Below, in pieces: positions 43,105 through 55,684 of a DNA stretch of 64,000 nucleotides. Both the position numbers and the translations under genes were made by a program. This DNA comes from Trametes villosa (taxonomy: Eukaryota; Basidiomycota; Agaricomycetes; Polyporales; Polyporaceae), in contig PUDQ02000066.1 in assembly GCA_002964805.2 (NCBI GenBank), positions 744,001 to 808,000 of the forward strand. The letters are read 5' to 3'. The first letter of the stretch is position 1. Each line of letters begins with the position of its first letter. The notes beneath the pieces are model-generated. The model had not been told where the DNA came from. It worked only from the letters and a program-made list of their open reading frames with translations, and searched no databases.

Positions 43105-43594
43105 GCTGGTGAAGGGTATCTACGACGTTGCGACCGTGCGGAAACTGCAGATGTCCCCGAGCTATCCGAGAGTGTCGGATGAAAGGTTATGCCGCACACG
43201 CGAAAGCTATTTACATAATCGCGAGGTGATGTTACGCCCACGCTCCGAGTCGACCTCCCTTCCCCCTGTTCTACTGTCGAGATTTATGACATGACGGCTT
43301 GGTCACAAGTTGTAGATAGCCTAACGCCAGGGCGGCCGTCTACGGCGAGGTATTCAACGCCGCCCAGTCAGACATTTCTCTGATTTCCACCAAACCTGTA
43401 TTCCCCCTGCGCTACGGTTCGCGGCGACCTATGTGTAAATGCCCGGCACCAGGTATGTGGGCGGGCTACAATGCATATATACACGGGCCAACTAATCCTA
43501 GCCCCCGGTACCGGTGTACGCGTGCCTCAAGTTGTGTGACGGTACATACTGACTCTGAAGGGCGCATACAACTAGACCACATGTATAGGGAATA
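43105..43594. other. intergenic region
   Basis: No feature is seen between the pseudogene and the end of the F-box-like gene. Confidence 0.55.
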
Positions 43595-44887
43595 TCAGGG
43601 CTGTAATCCGTAAAAAGAATATCCTTCCTCTGCGTTTGCTTTCCCGACACCCTTCCAGCAGCCTTCGCCCCCGTTCAGACGATCGACCCACTCGCCTCGT
43701 ACGCCGGTGCTCCAGTTTTCGAACGACTTATCGTGAGGCTTAACCAGCGTAACGTGTATGCCTCGGTCTCGACACATGTCACCGAAGTACCGCAGGGACT
43801 CCTGGAGCCTGTAAAGACGGTCTGTCTCTTGAAAGGTCGGTTCTGATTGAAGGACGATGTGGCGCAGGCTCGCGTACGGCCGCTCCGAATCCTCGGTACC
43901 CTCCGCCCCAGGAGGTTCTGCGGGCTCGTGCGAAGAAGGATCTTCCTGTTCTCCTCGGGGATGAATCCACAGACTTGCGGCCATGGACGATGCGAGTATA
44001 ACGGGAAGAGGGGTGTCCCTCCGCGCCGAGGCGAGGAGAGCAGCGCGCAGGTGACCGACGGGGTTGCGGAAGCACGAGCAGCGCAGGTGGGTCACGCGCG
44101 GTGCGTGCGTCCCGAGCAAGTTGAGGTCGATGTACGGCCACGACAGCAGTCCCTTGCGGACGAAGTGCAGACGCGCGAGGGCAGGGAAGAGGACGGGGAC
44201 GCCACCGAGCGCTTCCAACGTCGCACCGTGCACGAGGACCTCACGTAGGTCGGGCAGGCCGAGCAGCGTCAGCTCGCGGAGGCGGGGGAATGGCTCGTCC
44301 AGAAAGCGGGGCTTCTCCGCCTCCTTGTCGGCGTTCCCCCCGTCCCCGTACTGGAGAACGAGTGTCTCGAGGTCGGTGGACAGAAGGGGCATGAGCCTGC
44401 AGAGGGCTGCGGCGTAGGCGGGTGTATACCGAACGTATCGCGGTCGCTTTGGGCTGCCTGGGGGCCCATAGACAGCTGCAGGCGGGTCGGGGAGAAAGAA
44501 ACCGCGCTCGTGTGCTGGTATGGCTGAAACACCGAATATGGCCCTTGCTTGCTCAGGGCTCAGGCTCGACGAAGCCCACTCCCATTCCGCCGCATCTTGA
44601 GAGAAGTATGTTCCGCCGTATTGCACAACAGTAGCGGGGATGGTGAGGTGGAGGTGTGCAATCCTCGGCTTGCTCCCCAGTGTAGCGTTGCTCTCCCGCT
44701 CGTATAGGGCGATAAACGATGCGAGACGGGAGGGGTATGCGATGAGGGCGACAGAGTGGAAGCGCGCCGTCCGAGAGACGGCGCGGACGCCCTTGGATGT
44801 GAGGGAGAGCGCACAGCCGGTGCGACCGCCGTCCTTGCAGGCGAGGGCAAAGACATCCTCAAGCACCTCAACCGGAAGAACGTCCAT
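43595..44887 (-). CDS. F-box/LRR-like protein, 430 aa
   Basis: A single open frame of 430 codons. Residues 1-48 (MDVLPVEVLEDVFALACKDG, then ALSLTSKGVRAVSRT and RFHSVAL) have the F-box pattern, in which an LP-x-E-x-L start and a Ser/Thr-Lys turn are followed by RFHSV. The rest has leucine-rich stretches (TDLETLVLQY, LRELTLLGLPDLREVLV, APRVTHLRCSCF) like the repeats that bind substrates in F-box proteins of SCF ubiquitin ligases. The neighbour at 45,467-46,944 is a tandem paralogue, and both end with the block GCWK near the C-terminus. The substrate is unknown. Confidence 0.8.
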   Translation of the reverse strand: MDVLPVEVLEDVFALACKDGGRTGCALSLTSKGVRAVSRTARFHSVALIAYPSRLASFIALYERESNATLGSKPRIAHLHLTIPATVVQYGGTYFSQDAAEWEWASSSLSPEQARAIFGVSAIPAHERGFFLPDPPAAVYGPPGSPKRPRYVRYTPAYAAALCRLMPLLSTDLETLVLQYGDGGNADKEAEKPRFLDEPFPRLRELTLLGLPDLREVLVHGATLEALGGVPVLFPALARLHFVRKGLLSWPYIDLNLLGTHAPRVTHLRCSCFRNPVGHLRAALLASARRDTPLPVILASSMAASLWIHPRGEQEDPSSHEPAEPPGAEGTEDSERPYASLRHIVLQSEPTFQETDRLYRLQESLRYFGDMCRDRGIHVTLVKPHDKSFENWSTGVRGEWVDRLNGGEGCWKGVGKANAEEGYSFYGLQP

Positions 44888-45466
44888 AGCTAGGACAACA
44901 CCTGGGGGTCCAAGTACTGGTGAGTCACATCGATCTAAGGTAGATGTAGTCGCTACGTGATCAACGTACCGCCGACTGGCACTTGAGGCTCACTGAGGCC
45001 TGAATTGTAACAGCCTATGTAGTCCTGTATTACGGCTTTTCGTGCTGATGGTAGTCTGTGAGAGAGTAGCTCTGCGCCTAACTTCCTGGATCCAGACTTC
45101 AGCTTACAGCGCGCATTTTCACACGGAAGCTGCGTGTAAGACGCCGCGGCGGCTCTTGCGCGGGCGTAGGCAGACGTACTGGACTTGACAGTAAGTGCAT
45201 TCCCTAAGAGCCAGCGATCATGGGCTATATGAGTGATGAAAGGTATAAATTGAGGAGAGCGCGTCTGGTAAAGCGGCCCGCGTCGTAGAAAAGAGTCAAA
45301 GACATAAAACTGCTGCAACACCATGTCTGCATCCGGGTATCGCATGGTAGCAGGACAATCCTGGATAGTGGTCGCAAGAAGCGCATCTCCGCACATTAAA
45401 GCCACAACGCGTGAACCCAAGAAAATGATACAACCAGGGGCTGCGTATAACAGGGACGTGCGCTGC

Positions 45467-46944
45467 TTATGCAGCGTGAGTAGACTGTTTGCGATACCAT
45501 CAATGAGCGAGACCGTGATTGAGGGGCTTGAAGAACGTACCTCCACTTCCGTGTTCGAGCTGGCGTGGTCCAATCTCTTCCAACATCCCGGCCCACCATC
45601 CATGCGCTCCAGCCAATCCTTTCGGAGGATCTCACCCCACTCCTCGAAGTGGATGTAAAATGGTTCGACCACCACCGCCTTCACGCCTTGCGCCGGACAG
45701 GCCTTCTTAAAATGAGCCAGCGACTGCCAGAGCATCGTGTACGCCTCAAGGACCCCGGCACGCTCCTGCTCCGCCAGCGTCGGCGGGTCCTGGTGCAGCA
45801 CCACCACGCGTAAAGTCGGGTACGTCCGGCTCGGCGGTGGTGGGAGGTCCTCGAAGTGCGCGATCCCAACGCTCCCCGCGAGCGAGGGCACGAACTTCGC
45901 GAACGGCGCGCGGAGGCACGAGACGCGGAGGTGCGTAGCGCGCGGCGCGTGCACGCGCCAGAAGTCCATGCAGTCGTGCCCCGCGAGGCCCTTGCGCACG
46001 AGGTGCAGGTGCGTCGCGGCGGGAAAGAGCGGCGCGACGGCCGCGTGCGGGACGACGAGCTCGCCCGCGTCGGAGAGCCCGAGGAGCGCGAGCTCGCGCA
46101 CGCGCGGGAAGGGCGTGTCGATGAACGCGAGCGCGGGCGAGAGCAGGCGGACCTGGCACCGGAACCCGCGCTGGATGACGAGCGTCTCGAGGTGGGGCGC
46201 GACGAGCCGGGCCAGCGTGTGCAGGGCCTCTCGGTATTGCGGGCTGTACAAGATTTGTTGGGGTTCGTTCTCGGTGGGCGACGGGGGGATGATGATCGTT
46301 GGACCAGAGGGTGGGGTGGTGGGGGTGATCGAGGACGAGTCGGCAGGAATGGGTATCGAGAGAAGTGCAGCTGTGTTGCCGCTGTGGGGAGACTCAGGCG
46401 GGAGGTTTGTCGAGCTGTGCCAGTCCCCTGCTGAGGGCGACGCTGATTCGACTGGTTGCGGCGCGCTGGTAATGGGGCGAGGCCGACTGGAGGGCATTTG
46501 GTTGCCGGACCTAGAGCCTGAGTCAGGAGGCGACGCAGACGCGGACGCGGGAGGAACGCTCTCCGCCGGAGCCGCCGGCTGCGGTGGAAGCTGAGTGATG
46601 TTTGGGGATCGGGGGGAGTCTGGTTTGACGCTAGGGCTAGGCAGTGTGTCGAGCACGCCGCCGCAGATGAACCGGCGCGGGCTCATGGATGGAGGGATGA
46701 CCAGGTGGAGGTGTTCAACCCGTGGCGCGTCCCCGAGGGTGGAATCGCATTCTCGCGCATACAGATCGACGAATGAGTCAAGGCGTGCAGGATAGGCGAC
46801 GAGGGAGACGGAGTGGAAGCGGACCGTACGCGCGACCGCGCGTACCGCCTTGGAAGTCAGAGACAGAGAGCATCCAGTGTAGCCTCCGTCCGTGCAGGCA
46901 AGTCTGAAGATACGCTGTAGAATCTCGAGTGGTAGGGTGTCCAT
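45467..46944 (-). CDS. F-box/LRR-like protein with low-complexity insertion, about 473 aa
   Basis: The start MDTLPLEILQRIF at 46,944 aligns with the neighbour at 44,887; the frame is open further upstream but without homology. The F-box region ends RFHSVSLVAYPARL. Residues about 100-215 are a Pro/Ser-rich insertion absent from the paralogue. Homology returns at APHLETLVIQRG and continues to GPGCWKRLDHASS. There a GTACGT donor at 45,540 and a CAG acceptor ending at 45,485 define a 56-bp intron, after which six codons reach a stop at 45,467. Without that intron the frame would run on to 44,953, leaving only 65 bp before the next gene. The spliced form is preferred. Confidence 0.75.
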
Positions 46945-48194
46945 GACGTGAGAAGAGAAGGTGTAGAAGCAAGAGGCCGCCCAGGGCTTATGTATATGCA
47001 AGTGCGAGGCTGTGCGTGAACGCGCAGTGGACGAGAAGGGGAAGACGCCCCCGATTCCCGCCGCTAGCGGTTGCTTCTTGTAGACATTCGGGCGTGAGCG
47101 CCAGGGGGATTGCTGCGGTCGGCGACAGGCCATAGCATAGCATCTGTAGCGCACGTCGGCGTACTAGTCTTGGCAGTCGCAGCTACACGGCTGACCGAGA
47201 AGCAGCTTGCAGGGTCCAGGTGCTGACAAAAGCAGTAGCCCCCAGGAAAGCGTATTCGAGCATGGCTGCGTTTCGATATATCGGCAAGCCGATGATACCT
47301 GCAGGCTCAAATACGTAAGTCCCTCACAACGACGTACTGCGCCACGGGTGGAAGAAATACGGTGTGCCAGTGGCATCCGCGGTGAAGGGTCAGCAGACCG
47401 TATAGCAGGCCTAACGTAGCTCAATCAGCATGACTCCTGCTATGCCATGAGGAGCGACACGTACGGCGGAACTCAGAAACCCCATTGTGATTCAGTTCAT
47501 AATCAGTACCAGAGCCACGCATCTGACACGTCGAAGTCTGGGGAGGGCCAGCATCGCCTGCATCTCCGGCATCAGAGGAAGCTCTGCTAGAGGGTGTACA
47601 ACGTTTGCCATCTTCGTACTCGAAATGCCACAGAATTCTCCACTCACTGCGCTCGTAGCTCGAAGACAACGCTTCATACGGCTGCGGGGGGCCTAGCTGA
47701 GATGCCGAGTGACGGTCCTTAGCGCGAGGCCGACACAAGCCATGCAGTTTCGCGGGCGCCCATACACAGGCTTGTGACATGCCTGAGTTTCGGGAACAAG
47801 GTACCTGTCCATCCGCATCTTGAGTTGGTACAAGATGAGAGACGCTTGCACGAACGCGTTTCAGAGGACGGAGAAAAATTCGAATGTGTTGTAGGAACAT
47901 CCCAAGGGTCACGTTGTGTTCGAGCTCGTTGTGAGCGCTGACACCGAGACACAGTTGGCCCCGACAGCCTAGCCTACAACGAGAGAGAAATAGCTTTGCG
48001 GCACGGCGGACCAGGCAGAGCGATGCAGATGATGGTGATGGTCGGCGGTCAAGATGAGCGAGCGCGCTGAACGGGCGCTGCCACTCGGACCCGGCTTGCC
48101 ATCTTCCACCACCACCACTCCCCGGTTTCCTTGGCTTGTCGATCGCAGAGGCTTTCTTGGCTGCCCTCTGTCTGCACCTTAGGCCCACGTCTAC
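46945..48194. other. divergent intergenic region between the F-box-like gene and the TBC gene
   Basis: Promoters for both neighbours must lie here. Pyrimidine-rich sequence precedes the TBC start. A 263-codon minus-strand frame (47,421-48,212) overlaps the TBC leader but shows no family resemblance, so it is not called. Confidence 0.5.
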
Positions 48195-51018
48195 ATGTCT
48201 GAAGAGGCTCAAAATGCATCCAAGACGCTCACGCCGTTGGTAACCGCGACGGAGCCGACCTCGTTGACGACCACGGAATCGGGAACACCAATTTCGCCGG
48301 GGCTGCCTACAGTCACTGCGCTCAATCCGCCGACCAATCTTGGCTCACCTACGGAGGCTGATACTCCCATCGCAACTTCAGCAGATGGTGCTCACTCCGT
48401 AGCGCCAGACGCGATTGAGACAGAGCCTTCCGACGCGTCCCCAGGCGAGCATTCAGACGCGTCCGAGACAAAGCCTCAAGCGGCGCAGCCGTCGGTGCCG
48501 GAATCCAACCCTGCAGAGATCAAGCCCACCTCAGAACCGAGCAATTCAGAAGACGATGAGGAGTACCATTCATCCAAAGAGGAGACCGCCGGTGAGGGTG
48601 TTTCTGCGAGCCCCGTGAAGACGCGTTCCTCCATCCCTCCACCTGTCTCGACGGAGAAGGCCGCGACATCTCCAGCTACTCTAGACTCGCTCCTATCTCC
48701 CACAGAGACCGAGGGCAAGTTCTCCGTGCGCGAGTCCGTCGCGGCATCCGACGTGACCGACGACGAAGCGCGCTTCTCCACCGTCCTACTCAGCAGCGCC
48801 CGCCAGAGCCTGAACGTCAACCCGAGCCCCAAGGTCTCCGTCGCGTCGAGCGACCTGGTGTCTGTCGATGAAGGTACGGGCTCGGACGAGATCACGCTCG
48901 TGGACGACTGGCGGAAGCACAAGAAGACCGCGTCGAACTCGACCATCCTCTCCGTCAGCAACGTGCCGTACCTGATTTCGCGACTAGATGAGGGCGCCAC
49001 TGCCGGGTCGCGCTCGCGGCCAAACAGCATGGGGGACAAGATCCGGGAGGAGTTCTACCAGAAGCAGACGGAGGGTGAGCCGAGGGAGCATGCCCCGGAA
49101 GGAGAGGCTGCCGTAGATTGGGGTGCGTGGTGCTGCAGTCTATCTCCTCCCAATGGTCAAGTAACCACACCTGTACATAGATTTCTGGGGACAAGTCATG
49201 AATGGTACATTGCATTCGAACACGTGTTGGAACCTATCCCTGAGCATCATATGCGAGTGTAGATTACCAAGGGTTCGCCTCACAACACCCCGAACAACTA
49301 GCGAGGGCCATCGAGCGAGGCATCCCGAAGGCGCTACGAGGCATGGTTTGGCAACTAATGTAGGTATGCGAGAGCGGCCGTATATTGTCGGACGCGTACC
49401 TAACCCTGCTCAGGTCGGCATCCAAGGATCCCGAACTCGAGGCAACATATCTCCGCCTACTGAAGGAGCCAAGTCCACACGAGAAGGCTATTTTGCGCGA
49501 TCTCGGAAGGTCATGGTAGTCGGAATATCTGCTGGAGTCCACACTAACGCGTTCTGTTCTTAGGACATTCCCCCATCACGCGTTCTTCACGGACGGGCAG
49601 GGTATTGGTCAGGAGAACCTCTTCAACGTATTGAAAGCATACTCCTTGTAGGTCATTTGCGCTTCCAAGCGGGGTGTATGCTCACATTCACGTAGGTATG
49701 ACCCGCAAGTGGGTTACTGTCAAGGCCTACCTTTCATCGTCGCGATCCTCCTTCTGAATGTAAGGAGACAGCACTTACGCGCACAACACAAACACTGACG
49801 AAAACACAGATGCCCGACGAGGAAGCGTTCTGCCTTCTCGTCCGTCTCATGCACTCGTACGACCTTCGAGGTCACTTCCTGCCCGACATGCCAAAACTGC
49901 AACTTCGCCTAGTGAGTGCCTATATGCGTCTAAACACATATATCGACTGACGCGCGAGATCGGCATAGTTCCAGGTAGCATCGCATGAATGCGCGTTCAA
50001 CAGCTATAGTTGACACTCTGTGAACAGTTCGAGCGATTACTGGAAGAGCTCCTCCCCGTTCTCCATCTACACTTCGTCCGACAAGGCATCAAAGCGAGCA
50101 TGTACTGCTCGCAATGGTTCCTCACCATGTTCAGCTACCGGTAAGCACCACTATTGCTCCCCCGTCCGATCGCCTCTCACAGGTATGGCCCTATCTGACA
50201 GGTTCCCGATGGACATTGTTTTCCGAATATACGACAACTGTCTGGCGAGCGGCATCGAGGCGCTGTTCACGTTCAGCATGGCGCTCCTCATCAAGAACGA
50301 GGAGACGCTGCTCTCGATGAAGTTCGACCAACTCCTCTCCTTCCTCAACACGCGCGTGTTCGAGATATACCAGGTGCGTCCCCATCCTCTCCAACTATCA
50401 GTCTCCTGCTCATGCTGCGAGGGTAGGTGGAGCCGCCATACGAAGGCCAGACGGACGTGCGGTACCGCGTGGACCAATTTGTGCAGGACGCGATGTCGCT
50501 CCGTATCACGCCGTTTATGCTCGACAGCTACGCACACGAGTACGAGGAGCTCGTGCGTGCGCGCGACGCGCACAAGATCGAGATCGATACCCTGAAGAAC
50601 GCGAATAGGCAGCTGGCCGCGCAGGTGTACGTGCTCTGATCTCGCTGTCCAAGGTTCGAAGACTAAATATGGGGGAAATAGTAAGAACCTGGAGTCGAAT
50701 CTTGCGCAGCTCAACACGGAGCACTGCGAGGTTCTGGTTAGTAGCTTCATCGCTCGATTTGTGGAGGCCACTCACGAACTTGATGTTAGAATGAGCTAGT
50801 GAGGGCCCGACTGCGGCACGAGGATCTGGAGTCTGAGCTTGTGAGATACAAACTATTGTGCGTCCTCCGTGCTCCTTTCATTGCACCCCGTTCCCTCGCT
50901 AACGCTCACTGTGCTGCCCAGGTACGCCGAGGCGATGCACCAGAGCGAAGACGCAATGTCCTCGCACCGCCAGTCGCTCGTAGCAAGCAAGCGCGGCAGC
51001 GCCAGCACGAACGGCTAG
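48195..51018 (+). CDS. TBC-domain Rab GTPase-activating protein, 13 exons, 699 aa
   Basis: Exons are 48,195-49,122, 49,181-49,204, 49,263-49,359, 49,414-49,509, 49,564-49,647, 49,696-49,759, 49,810-49,911, 50,028-50,140, 50,202-50,373, 50,427-50,626, 50,682-50,736, 50,790-50,857 and 50,922-51,018; all phases close to 699 residues. Residues 1-300 are acidic, Ser/Thr/Pro-rich and probably disordered. The TBC domain follows from about 340 to 560. It has IPKALRGMVWQL, the arginine finger in RDLGRTFP (Arg382) and the glutamine finger in VGYCQGLPF (Gln419). A C-terminal coiled coil (about 600-680) has the NELVRARLRHEDLESE pattern. This layout matches Gyp5/EVI5-type GAPs, which switch off Rab GTPases in secretion. 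Confidence 0.92.
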
Positions 51019-51974
51019 CCGCCGTCGCTTCAACTGGCCACAGCCTGAACCAGGAGGGATTTGGATACCGGATGATGAATACCACAACGCCCCGCATTAG
51101 CATTGATCGAAGTTCACGCGCATCCACGAGGGAGGGGTCGAGCTGCCATGCATTAGCTGTCGATGTCGTTTGTTTTAGTACTGGAGCCCAACTTTACGTG
51201 CATGTATGTCGAGTAATAACGCAGTCCGTATAGATGATCTTACGCGTCAGGAGGGTTGTTGTGGAGAAATTCAAACCGCGAATGAACTGGGTGGTTGGGC
51301 GCTAGACTTGTGCCGTTGCAACTCAGACGCGCGACGGTTTCCCTCTTTCGTAACCTTCACCACAACATATCCTTCGACACGATCATGCCGTGCTGCGCTA
51401 ACAGCTTGGATGCTACGTATGACATGGCACGTATATACATCTGTTGGACAAGAATTTTCATATAATCATACCCTGCGGCGCTCTCAAGACGTTCCTCCAA
51501 AAAGGTACCGTTCTAGGGCGGATTCGGCTTGGCATTTCGACAGGTGGGTCACGTCCGTGCTGCGCTACGTTTCGTTTTCGTGCTTCTGACGGCGGTCTTT
51601 TTAAGGGTGCATGGGTCGGGCGCGCCCATCTCGCAAGAGGCCGAGCCATGCCCGGTTGCGCCGCCTGCTGGGTCGTTCAATCAGATGCTAGACCGGTGAT
51701 GCTATCGCTTTGCATCGACTTCAACTAGGACGTAGGCTCAGCGCAAGTTTTGGTGCTGGCACGTCATCTTGATCTACCGGACAGTAAGTACATCATCATG
51801 CCGTGTCCGCGACCTCACGAGAAGGCTCAGGAAGCTCTGGCGAAGCAGCGACCAGTTACGAGAACGTCAAGCTAGCTGTCACACACCCGCACTGCGGACT
51901 ACCGCCGAGTACTTAACTCCGAGTCAAGCTTCTCGGACCCCCTCTCCTCTGTCACTCTGGCGGGCTGACCTCTC
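51019..51974. other. intergenic region
   Basis: No gene is seen. The last part probably holds the promoter of the F-box gene at 51,975. Confidence 0.55.
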
Positions 51975-53434
51975 ATGGATCGCGCCGGTCTTCCCGTCGA
52001 GCTGTGCGAGCAGATCATCGACTTCACCGCCACAGAGCCTCCCTTGTGGACCACCCGGGAGGAATACGAAACGTTCAGACGATGTGCGCTCGTCTGCCGC
52101 GCGTGGCTCCCGCGCAGCCAGTGGAACCTGTTCTACTCCATCCATCTCAACAAGGCGTCACAAGTGGATCGGCTTCTTGCCGTTCTCGCCGCCAATCCCT
52201 CCCTGGCCGCCTGTATTCAGTATGTTCACGTCGGCGACTTCCTACTGCAGAGGGCATCTTCCAGTGGACCCTTTACGAAAGATGGGTACATCCCCTTCGC
52301 GACCGGACGCCTCACTCGTGCTCTTCGGAATGCTCGGGTCTTCCGGCTCACAGGCTTGACTTGGCCTTCGTATCCCCCGGTGTACACGTCTCTCTTCCGC
52401 CAGTTCAAGTCTCTCACCGAGCTCCAGCTCAACTCCGTGACCTTCGGCTCTGCGGGCGACGTGATTCGAATGGCCTGGAACTGTCCTGCCCTGGAGAGCC
52501 TCACGCTGGAGTACATCCGGATCGCTCAGCCTACGTCCGAAACGGAGTCTGCGCGGCTGATGGGTGCGCGCCGACCAAACGCCTGTTGTAATTTGCGAAG
52601 CTTGACTGTGGAAGACGTACGTTCCTGCGACGAATGCTCCCGTCCCTTTGGGCTCGGCTTGTCTGACGACGTGGACAGTGGTACGACTCTGACGCGACGC
52701 CTCCTCTACTGGCTCTCGGAGACACAGTTACGTCCCTAAAGCTAAGCTTCAACACTGCGGAGCCTTGGCGAACCGGAGGTAACAGCTTTCAACCTACTTC
52801 TGTGAACATACTTGGCCACTAAACTGGTACATTAGGGCGCATCCTGGACATGGTCTCGCACTACCACGCCCTGGAGACGGTCCAACTGACGATCACGTTT
52901 GCTGGACTCGAACCTGCTTCCACCAAGGAGAGTGCTTCGGAACCCCATTGCAACACGCCTCTCTTCGGCTTCCTCTCGCGCATCCAACCTGAGAACCTAC
53001 AGAAGCTGTCTCTCTTCCTGCGCCCGCACGTCATCCGCCGCACGCTGCGTGATACCGAATCCGAACTCGAAGAGGAGATCCCTGGAGAAGACATCCCTAT
53101 GCGCACCTATTCGATCACCCGGTCCCAGATGGCCAGCGAAGTCGTCGGTCGTGACATCAAGAGCGTCCTTGACTGCGCTCGCTTCACAAGGCTCACGGAG
53201 TTCCAGCTCGAGATCGAGGACGACGTGTGGACGCACGATAGTACTTGGTGGCTAGCACGCTTGGAGCCGGCCTTACCTGGCTGGCCGGAGTATCTGGGGG
53301 TGAAGATCAACGCCGGTGAGTGTGACAACGTTGGACTTGTAGACGCGCGTATACTGATTTGGCTGCGGTTGTGGGACGTAGCCCCGGACGACGGCGTGGA
53401 TATCTCGGAACTATGGCTGGACGGCGACGCTTGA
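51975..53434 (+). CDS. F-box protein, three exons, 451 aa
   Basis: Exons are 51,975-52,680, 52,728-52,778 and 52,836-53,434, giving 451 residues. Residues 1-55 form the F-box (GLPVELCEQIIDF, FRRCALVCRAWLP, QWNLFYSI). A leucine-rich region follows (FKSLTELQLNSVTFG, CPALESLTLEYIRIA, VTSLKLSF, ALETVQLTITFA). The first intron was fixed by the return to a leucine-rich frame after GTACGA...CACAG; without it the frame ends early at a TAA. As an F-box protein it would recruit substrates to an SCF ubiquitin ligase. This type is greatly expanded in agaricomycetes, and the target is unknown. It is not close to the pair at 43.6-46.9 kb. Confidence 0.82.
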
Positions 53435-54240
53435 ATTTACTGTGGTGATATAATGGCACGCTGGCTGTGTACTAGCTCGTCGCCCATAGTGCTCACTCGA
53501 CTCTAGGACTAGCAAGCTCGCACTTTCCGAAGAGTTCTAGCAGGCCGGCGCACTCATTGACTCAGGGCATGGGTTTGGGTGTAGGTTAGGTTTCAGTGAG
53601 GTCAGTAGCCCCGGCCCCGCTCGGAGCTTCGTAGAAGTGTGCGGGTGCCTCAAAAATATTCCTGCTAGGTCTTCGCACCGTCGAGAACGGAGATTTTACG
53701 CTTGGTCATCTGTGCGAGTAGTCCGGAGGGTTCAATGACTCGCTAACATGCTCCGCATCTTCGTCCGGCTCGGGAGACGGTACAAGGATTCCGAACTTGA
53801 AGGAGGTATTTGATTCGCTACATCGTTCAAGACAAAGCTGTGTCACCAGTGGATACACAAACCGACACGGTCCACGCGCTGAGTAAAGACCGGCCGGGAA
53901 ATGCGTGGCGTAAAAGAAGCTCTTGAAATCTTCGCGAAGCGCCGTCGAACTACATGTCAGGCGCCAACGGTACCTGGTGACCTCCCTACAGACGCCTACA
54001 AGTGCAATCGGTCCTAGGACGTGGTACGTACGAGCAGGAATAACAGCAGATGCATCATGATTCCTGTGGACACTCATAATCGCACTCGATATTCAGAAAG
54101 CGTATTGGACATTTCTCGCTGATTGCTGATTCATTGGAGACAGTACAACATTTCTCGAGCTCGTAACTTCAAAGATTCTAATCGGAGGATGCACCTTTAC
54201 ACTGACACATTGAGAGGGGGTGGGAGTCTTGCGGGTCCTT
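53435..54240. other. intergenic region
   Basis: A 123-codon minus-strand frame (53,706-54,077) is open but has no motif or supporting splice context. No gene is called. Confidence 0.5.
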
Positions 54241-55684
54241 CTACACTTTGAGCTTGGACTCCTCGTAGGTAGGCCAGTCGATGTAGCCGTGGGGATCCTC
54301 CGCGGCGTAGTAGACGTCGCGAGACCAGCCTTCCAGAGGCAAGTTCTTCATGAGCCTGACGGGGAGGTCGGGCTAGAGAGGGCGATTGCGGGTAGAGCTT
54401 CCCAATCAGTACCCATCGCTAGGTGGGTGTAGAATACCACGACATACGTTGCTCAAGAAACGCCTCCCGAATGCGATAAGCTCTCCAGTCTCTTCGGCGC
54501 GCGCAATAGCGGTCTCCCGCGTGTAGCGGCCTGCGGAGATGAGCGTACGGGGGAGCCATATCTTGCGGAGGAAGTCGTTGGTCTCAAGGGGGTAGCGGTC
54601 AGCTCCATGTAAGGGGTGAGGAACGTAGAGGGGGGTGGACATACCTCTCCTTCTTCGATGTCCTTGTCGTCCGTGCCAGAGAGGCCCGGCTGAACGAGGG
54701 AAATGTAGGCGAGGTCGGGGTGCTTCTCAGCCAGGCTAGAGACAAGATGGGAGAATGTCGGGATCTGGTCCGCGACGGCGACGTCTACGAATAGGTCGCC
54801 GTGTAAGGAAGTGGACGACGCATGCATAGTGGCGGGTAGCGGGTGGACTCACCGTTGAACGCGCTCCACGGACTCATGCGGATGGCCGTCCTCTTCGCGC
54901 CGACAGCTGCGACGACGGCGTCGACGACCTCGAGCGAGAAGCGGCACTTCTTCTCGGGCGAGCCGCCGTAGTCGTCCGTCCGCTTGTTGGTGTGGTCCTG
55001 GAGGAACTGGTCGAGCAAGTAGCCGTGGGCGGAGTGGATCTCGACGCCGTCGAACCCGGCGCCGAAGACGGCGTTCTTGGCGGCGGTGGCGAACCCCTCG
55101 ACGTGTTGCTTGATCTCTGTGCGCCGGCTGTTAGCGGCTAGGAGGAACGGACAATGTGCCTGAGGTACGCACCGTCGACGGTCATAGCCCTAGGAGCGAC
55201 AATGCTTCCCTTCATGGGTACAGCGGAGGCGGAGAGGTAGGGATAGTCGCCATCCTTGGCGAGCTCAGTCAGGTCGGCGGCACGTCCGATGGCCCAGATT
55301 TGCATGAAGATGTAGGACCCCTTCGCATGGACGGCGTCGGCGACCTGCCACACAGTGCGTCAGCCCAAGCGATGTGGGATGAGTCGCTATACGTACCCGC
55401 TTCCAGGCAGCGATCTGTTCATCGCTCCAGACGCCAGGGATGTGGACGGAGATGCTGCCGGCCCAAGGGGCGATGTACGTGGCTTCGGTGATGCAGAGGG
55501 TGCCGGGGACGGAGGCGCGTTGGGAGTAGTACTTGACGGCCATGTCGCCGTGGACGTGCTTGTCGTTGGCGCGCATGCGGGTGAGAGGGGCGAGGACGAT
55601 GCGGTGGGCGAGGGTGAGGTTGCCCACTTGCACGGGCTGGAAGAGCTTGGGAAGGGTGGGGGTAGAGGGCGGCTCGAACTGCAT
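54241..55684 (-). CDS. old yellow enzyme family NADH:flavin oxidoreductase, six exons, 376 aa
   Basis: Exons on the minus strand are 55,684-55,397, 55,344-55,173, 55,116-54,853, 54,784-54,645, 54,582-54,448 and 54,372-54,241. The protein is a TIM-barrel FMN enzyme. It shows [40 protein letters not shown] and the substrate-binding pair in HSAHGYLL (His181 and His184; many yeast members have Asn at the second site), then DYGGS and the phosphate-binding region near GRRFLSN. Such enzymes reduce activated alkenes with NAD(P)H. The acceptor before TNDFLRK is GAG, so its position rests on the paralogue. The paralogue at 57,448-58,868 is closely similar. Confidence 0.9.

Noticed and set aside
47421..48212. 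263-codon minus-strand open frame upstream of the TBC gene
   Set aside because: It overlaps the leader and start of a well-supported gene, has no family motif, and its composition (glycine and arginine runs) fits the shadow of a GC-rich promoter.
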